Source of the DNA: Pelosinus sp. IPA-1
GTDB lineage: Bacteria; Bacillota; Negativicutes; DSM-13327
Assembly (NCBI RefSeq): GCF_030269905.1
Contig: NZ_BSVC01000006.1
Location: 248,001 to 312,000 of the forward strand
DNA length: 64,000 bases
Direction of reading: 5' to 3'
The position numbers and the translations under genes were made by a program. Positions 59,977 through 64,000 of this stretch are shown piece by piece. A model generated the notes under the pieces. The model ran no database searches and had not been told where the DNA came from. It worked only from the letters and a program-made list of their open reading frames with translations. Every line of letters begins with the position of its first letter. The stretch's first letter is position 1.

Positions 59977-61815
59977 ATGAATAAATTATTTCAACAACAG
60001 ACAAAAGAAGAAAAAGATGTTTTACTTGTTGCTAAACCTGACCGCAGGATACTTTCAAAAGTGCCTGATAAGGAAGGGGTGCGTACAAATGTAGATAGGC
60101 GCCAAGTAAAAGATAATGAGGGTTCTAGCGATATTTCAAATCTTATAGAACATGAAAAAATGGGCAGACGTTATCTAGTGGATTATGATGTTTCAATCGA
60201 ATATGTTTCTGCTGACAAAAAAGTAACTTGTCACGGGAAAGGTACTGATATATCGACTACCGGTATGTTAATTGAAGTCCCCCATGAGGTTGCTCAAGAT
60301 TTGAGTCACGCATCGCAAATCAAGTTAAGGTTTATCATAACACCCGGCAGTATGCCGGAAGGATATGAAATGAAAGTCAATATTGCTGCTAAATATATTC
60401 GCTTTGACAAAAACGCGGACGGGAAAACCTTATGTGGAGTAGCATTTTTAGAATCACTAGCCCAGTATGCAACCAAGAAGAAAAATTGGTATATGTTATC
60501 GGTAGCCGCATTTTTCCTATTTTTTATTAGTGCTTGTATTCTTTTGATGAGGGCGGAAAGTATACTTTATTTTAAGTTTAACAAAATTTTGTATATGTAC
60601 AGCATTGTTGCGGCGACCTTTTTGCTCACTAGATATTTGTTCGGTTCTTTTTATCGACCTGTTCCCATTGATAAAGACTTTACACCAGGTGTTACGATCA
60701 TTGTTCCTTGCTTCAATGAGGAGCAATGGATACAAAGAACGATTTCAAGTTGTATTAATCAAGATTACCCAATTGACAAATTAGAAGTTATTGTTGTAGA
60801 TGATTGCTCTAATGACCAGTCTTTTGAAAAGATTAAAGAAATCGTCGAAGAACTAAAAATCAAAGAACAACGTTACGATATCGAAAACAGGGTTCATTAT
60901 ATTCGCCAGGAAGTAAATGCAGGTAAGCGGGAGGCCTTAGCAAAAGGGACTTTAATGGCAAAACATGAATTAATTGTGTTCGTTGATTCGGATAGTTTTT
61001 TAGATCCTTTTGCAATTCGTAATATTGTTCAGCCATTCAAAGATACGAAAATGGGTGGCGTTTCTGGTCGAACCGACGTTGCCAACACGTATACCAATGC
61101 ACTCACAAAGATGCAGGCTGTACGATATTTTATCGCTTTTCGTATTAATAAAGCGGCAGAAAGCTATTTTGATGCCGTCACATGTTTATCTGGCCCTCTA
61201 TCTTGTTATAGAAAAGATTTGATTGTAAAAAACATGGATGCGTGGCTAAATCAGACATTTTGGGGAGCAAAAGCCACTTTTGGTGATGATCGAAGTATGA
61301 CCAACTTTATATTAAGAGAGAATCGTACAGGTTACCAAGATACTGCCATATGTAATACGATTGTACCGAATACATATGGTATCTTTTTGAAGCAACAGAT
61401 GCGCTGGAAACGTTCGTGGCTTAGAGAATCGCTAATTGCAGCTGTATTTATGTGGAAGAAAGAACCTTTTATGGCGTTATCTTTTTATATGGGCGTGCTC
61501 GTGCCGTTCTTAGCACCCCTTATTGTTCTTTATAACTTGATTTACATTCCACTTACACACAGAGTGTTTCCGTTAACCTTTATCATCGGTATTTGCTTAA
61601 TGGCTTTGCTTATGAGTATGGCACAATTGTTTCTTAGAAAAAGTTCAACTTGGATTTACGGATTATGGTTTTGCTTATACTACGAAGCTGTACTTTTATG
61701 GCAGATGCCCATTGCTTGGTTTACTTTTTGGAAAACCACATGGGGAACACGCATGACTCCAGCAGATCTTGCAGAACTGTTAAAGAAAAATAGTAGAAAG
61801 CAAGAGAGGGCATAG
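59977..61815 (+). CDS. PilZ-GT2 polysaccharide synthase
   Basis: 612 residues. Residues ~60-160 are a PilZ domain with the second c-di-GMP motif DISTTG (91-96); the arginine motif is not canonical (GRRYLVDY). Two membrane helices (~172-222) precede a processive GT2 domain: VDDCS (274), VDSDS (337), FGDDRS (435) and QQMRW (473). Three to four membrane helices follow. It makes and extrudes a polymer from UDP-sugar, most likely activated by c-di-GMP, like hyaluronan/Alg8-Alg44 systems. AAGGAAGTG precedes the start. Confidence 0.88.
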   Translation: MNKLFQQQTKEEKDVLLVAKPDRRILSKVPDKEGVRTNVDRRQVKDNEGSSDISNLIEHEKMGRRYLVDYDVSIEYVSADKKVTCHGKGTDISTTGMLIEVPHEVAQDLSHASQIKLRFIITPGSMPEGYEMKVNIAAKYIRFDKNADGKTLCGVAFLESLAQYATKKKNWYMLSVAAFFLFFISACILLMRAESILYFKFNKILYMYSIVAATFLLTRYLFGSFYRPVPIDKDFTPGVTIIVPCFNEEQWIQRTISSCINQDYPIDKLEVIVVDDCSNDQSFEKIKEIVEELKIKEQRYDIENRVHYIRQEVNAGKREALAKGTLMAKHELIVFVDSDSFLDPFAIRNIVQPFKDTKMGGVSGRTDVANTYTNALTKMQAVRYFIAFRINKAAESYFDAVTCLSGPLSCYRKDLIVKNMDAWLNQTFWGAKATFGDDRSMTNFILRENRTGYQDTAICNTIVPNTYGIFLKQQMRWKRSWLRESLIAAVFMWKKEPFMALSFYMGVLVPFLAPLIVLYNLIYIPLTHRVFPLTFIIGICLMALLMSMAQLFLRKSSTWIYGLWFCLYYEAVLLWQMPIAWFTFWKTTWGTRMTPADLAELLKKNSRKQERA

Positions 61816-63687
61816 ATGATGACGATATCAAATGAAAAATTCACTGCCCAAAAAGACAGAAGAAAATTTATACGTGTCGTGATACAAATTACGATCATTC
61901 TTGCAGTGATTGCTATTTGTATAACAACTTTTTTTACCCTAAAAGCGTATAAGGCTTTTACACCGCAGAATACAAAGATTTCAGGAGATAAAGGTTTTGT
62001 TACTCTTGCCTATTTTGGGGTAGAACGAATTGACAATCAAAACCTAATTGGAGTGGAGCGTTTACATGACCATTTGCAAGCACTAAAAGATTTAGGTTAT
62101 GTAACTATCACACAACAAGATGTTTTAGATTACTATCAATCAGGAAAAAACCTGCCCGAAAAATCATTGTTTTTGATTTTTGAAGATGGTAGGAGAGATA
62201 CTGCAATTTTTTCGCAAAAGATTTTGGAGGAAATGAATTTTAAAGCAACAATGCTGACATATCCGGAAAAGTTTGAGAAAAAAGATAATGAATTTTTAAT
62301 GCCAGAGGAACTAATCGAGCTTGAAAAGACAACTTTTTGGGAAATGGGGACCAATGGATACCGACTTGCATTTATTAATGTATTTGATCGATACAACAAT
62401 TATCTAGGAGAGTTGGATCCATTGGAATACGCTAAAGTTGTGCCCTATTTAGGACGCAAATACAATCATTATCTAATGGATTATATTCGTGATGAATATG
62501 GTGTTCCAAAAGAGAGCTATACCAAGATGAAAAGCCGTATTGCTTATGACTATGAAGCTCTGCGAGATATTTATACTAAATCAATCGGGTATGTACCTGG
62601 AATGTACATTCTAATGCATTCCAATACAGGGAGTTTCGGTAATAATGATAAGGTAAGTGCTGTAAACGAATATTGGATTAAAAATTTGTTTAAAATGAAC
62701 TTCAACAGAGAAGGTTTTTCCTTCAATCAGAGAAACAGTAGTATTTATGACTTAACAAGGATGCAGCCACAGGCATACTGGTACACGAACCATTTGCTAA
62801 TGCGTATAAAATACGATAATAATCAGGACTTAGAATTTGTTAAAGGTGATTTGAACAAAAAAAAAGCATGGGAAACTCTTAAAGGGGCACTAGAAATCAA
62901 AGAGGAAACCCTGATTTTGACCTCTTTGCCAAAAGACAAAGGTTTATTACGCTTAAAGAATAGCAGTGATTTTGATGACGTGAAACTTTCCGTAAGGTTG
63001 AAGGGAAATCAACTTGGTTTACAGAAAATATATCTTAGAGCGGATGAAAACTTGAATCGGTTCTTAGCTGTACATATTTTCAATAATGTTTTATATGTTA
63101 CGCAAAAAGCTGGTAATTCTGAAAAAGAACTATTTAAATTAAATTTAGATAAGCATGACGGTAAAGAAAGCCGATCAATTCCTGAAGATAAAAAAGCAGC
63201 CGAAATGCGGGAGCTAGAAACTTTCGTGAAATCTGCTAATTCTACTGAAAAGGCAAAGATTTACTCAGAACGATTAAAAGATAAAAACCTAGAAAACGCT
63301 GCCACAGTGACAGAGGGCGCAGAGGAATATATACCGGACCTCAGTGTTCATGCAAAAGGTGATCGTAATGTATCACTCTCTCTCAAGGGAGAAAAGATAA
63401 GTATTATGATAGATGGTAAAGATGCTGTAAAGGATTTACAAGTGTCTAATACCAAAGCGGGTGCTGTTTACCTTGAAACGGCATGGGGCGGTTATGGCTG
63501 GAGTCAAAGAAATTTGGCGGATGATGTATATGACGGTGTATTTGAAAAGCTAGTTATCACTGAAAATACGGGTGCCGAGAAAGAAAAGATTTTATTCGAC
63601 AGTAGTATGCACGGATTTGATGCCGTCGAATTTAAACTTAAGAAGTTCTGGCAAACGCTTATAAATTGGTTTATAGTCAACTTGTAA
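61816..63687 (+). CDS. PgaB-like polysaccharide deacetylase-fold protein
   Basis: 623 residues, starting 0 bases after the synthase stop. Membrane anchor at residues ~22-45. Residues ~60-180 resemble PgaB: GVERLHDHLQALKDLGYVTITQQDVLDYY, SLFLIFEDGRRDTAIF (first motif Glu-Asp in place of Asp-Asp), NFKATMLTYPEKF. The usual H-x3-H is not seen. The C-terminal ~250 residues are beta-rich, with Asp/Asn, like a LamG or sugar-binding domain. It probably modifies or binds the polymer in the periplasm. Confidence 0.75.
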   Translation: MMTISNEKFTAQKDRRKFIRVVIQITIILAVIAICITTFFTLKAYKAFTPQNTKISGDKGFVTLAYFGVERIDNQNLIGVERLHDHLQALKDLGYVTITQQDVLDYYQSGKNLPEKSLFLIFEDGRRDTAIFSQKILEEMNFKATMLTYPEKFEKKDNEFLMPEELIELEKTTFWEMGTNGYRLAFINVFDRYNNYLGELDPLEYAKVVPYLGRKYNHYLMDYIRDEYGVPKESYTKMKSRIAYDYEALRDIYTKSIGYVPGMYILMHSNTGSFGNNDKVSAVNEYWIKNLFKMNFNREGFSFNQRNSSIYDLTRMQPQAYWYTNHLLMRIKYDNNQDLEFVKGDLNKKKAWETLKGALEIKEETLILTSLPKDKGLLRLKNSSDFDDVKLSVRLKGNQLGLQKIYLRADENLNRFLAVHIFNNVLYVTQKAGNSEKELFKLNLDKHDGKESRSIPEDKKAAEMRELETFVKSANSTEKAKIYSERLKDKNLENAATVTEGAEEYIPDLSVHAKGDRNVSLSLKGEKISIMIDGKDAVKDLQVSNTKAGAVYLETAWGGYGWSQRNLADDVYDGVFEKLVITENTGAEKEKILFDSSMHGFDAVEFKLKKFWQTLINWFIVNL

Positions 63688-63707
63688 TAATAGGAGGAAG
63701 TAAGTGG

Positions 63708-64000
63708 GTGGGCAGCATATTTTGTAAATGTTTAAAAGCAACTATAGTTGCATCTGTCTTTCTTATCTTAATGGGCTGTAATTATAGTAGCAAATCTGCT
63801 GTAAATGCAGTTGCAAGCGAGCAAATAAAAAGATCTGCATGGTTAGCTTACTGGGATTTAGATGCCGGCGAGAAAGATTTGCAAAAGATGGGAGATAAAC
63901 TAAATAAACTTTCTTATTTTGGCGCATATTTTGACAAAAACGATTGCCTATTCATACCAAAAGAACTTAGTGATAAAAGAATGGAACTTAAAAAGAAGAA
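63708..64000 (+). CDS. Lipoprotein, start of a possible glycosidase-like protein (partial)
   Basis: GTG 63708 with AGGAGG 10 bases upstream. The frame is open to the right edge (97 residues seen). A lipobox LILMGC at residues ~19-24 directs attachment to a membrane. Then KRSAWLAYWDLDAGEKDLQKM and LSYFGAYFDKNDCLFIP, resembling the first strands of TIM-barrel glycosidase-like lipoproteins. As the last visible gene of the operon it may cleave or handle the polymer. Confidence 0.7.
   Translation, partial: MGSIFCKCLKATIVASVFLILMGCNYSSKSAVNAVASEQIKRSAWLAYWDLDAGEKDLQKMGDKLNKLSYFGAYFDKNDCLFIPKELSDKRMELKKK

Noticed and set aside
1-64000. CRISPR arrays or insertion sequences
   Set aside because: No regularly spaced direct repeats and no transposase or IS end pair were seen anywhere in the window.

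Overview
The window looks like chromosome from a spore-forming, two-membraned Firmicute of the Negativicutes type (a Pelosinus/Sporomusa-like organism fits best; the genus is an inference). The host part is AT-rich with strong purine ribosome binding sites and sigma-A promoters. Two proteins end in a beta-barrel-like strand closing with Phe, as expected of an outer membrane. A family of tiny genes carries promoters resembling sporulation mother-cell promoters.

Positions 1 to about 17,740 are the late genes of a GC-rich, contractile-tailed prophage in a hybrid order: lambda-like head genes (decoration protein, major capsid protein, head-tail joining, gpZ-like), then a P2-like tail (sheath, tube, chaperone with a predicted -1 frameshift, tape measure, gpX, gpD, gpV, gpU, gp25/W, gpJ, gpI), a fibre, and a lysis region. 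Base composition drops abruptly near 12,790 inside the gpI gene, so the fibre/lysis part seems to be a swapped module. The lysis region holds a coiled-coil membrane protein, a holin candidate, a zinc phospholipase C-like protein, a GH25 endolysin and two membrane-anchored proteins that may deal with the outer membrane. From 17,740 to 23,110 there are small accessory genes, Ku, a divergent repressor-type control region and a HicAB toxin-antitoxin pair. A 5'-truncated L,D-transpeptidase gene follows at 23,168.

From 23,540 to 31,190 the host genes are: a c-di-AMP riboswitch with a cell-wall hydrolase, a YdcZ-type transporter, tRNA-Val, a Y-family polymerase remnant, and a selenium block (mnmH divergent from selD, yedF, a cysteine desulfurase and a DUF3343 protein). 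From 31,190 to 34,740 there are a very Cys-rich small protein, an isochorismatase-fold protein lacking its catalytic Cys, a type I toxin-antitoxin locus and another candidate small RNA. A LysR regulator, an aconitase-family hydratase and a dicarboxylate carrier lie at 34,967-40,127.

A family 2B encapsulin shell gene and its probable cargo, a cysteine desulfurase with a long N-terminal extension, occupy 40,608-43,532; this is probably a sulfur-storing nanocompartment. Then come a MYG1-type protein, several very small genes with their own terminators, a sodium/solute symporter, SelO, an AraC-type regulator and a DUF6506 protein. Four paralogous Gly-rich/poly-Ile/Cys micro-proteins are scattered over 31,783-49,939, all on the minus strand.

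The most striking system is at 54,089-64,000. A c-di-GMP (GEMM-I) riboswitch precedes an apparent operon for an outer-membrane barrel with helical repeats, a UDP-HexNAc 6-dehydrogenase, a protein with three NodB-like deacetylase modules, a PilZ-GT2 synthase, a PgaB-like protein and a lipoprotein cut by the window edge. I read it as a synthase-dependent exopolysaccharide machine controlled by c-di-GMP both at RNA level and through PilZ.
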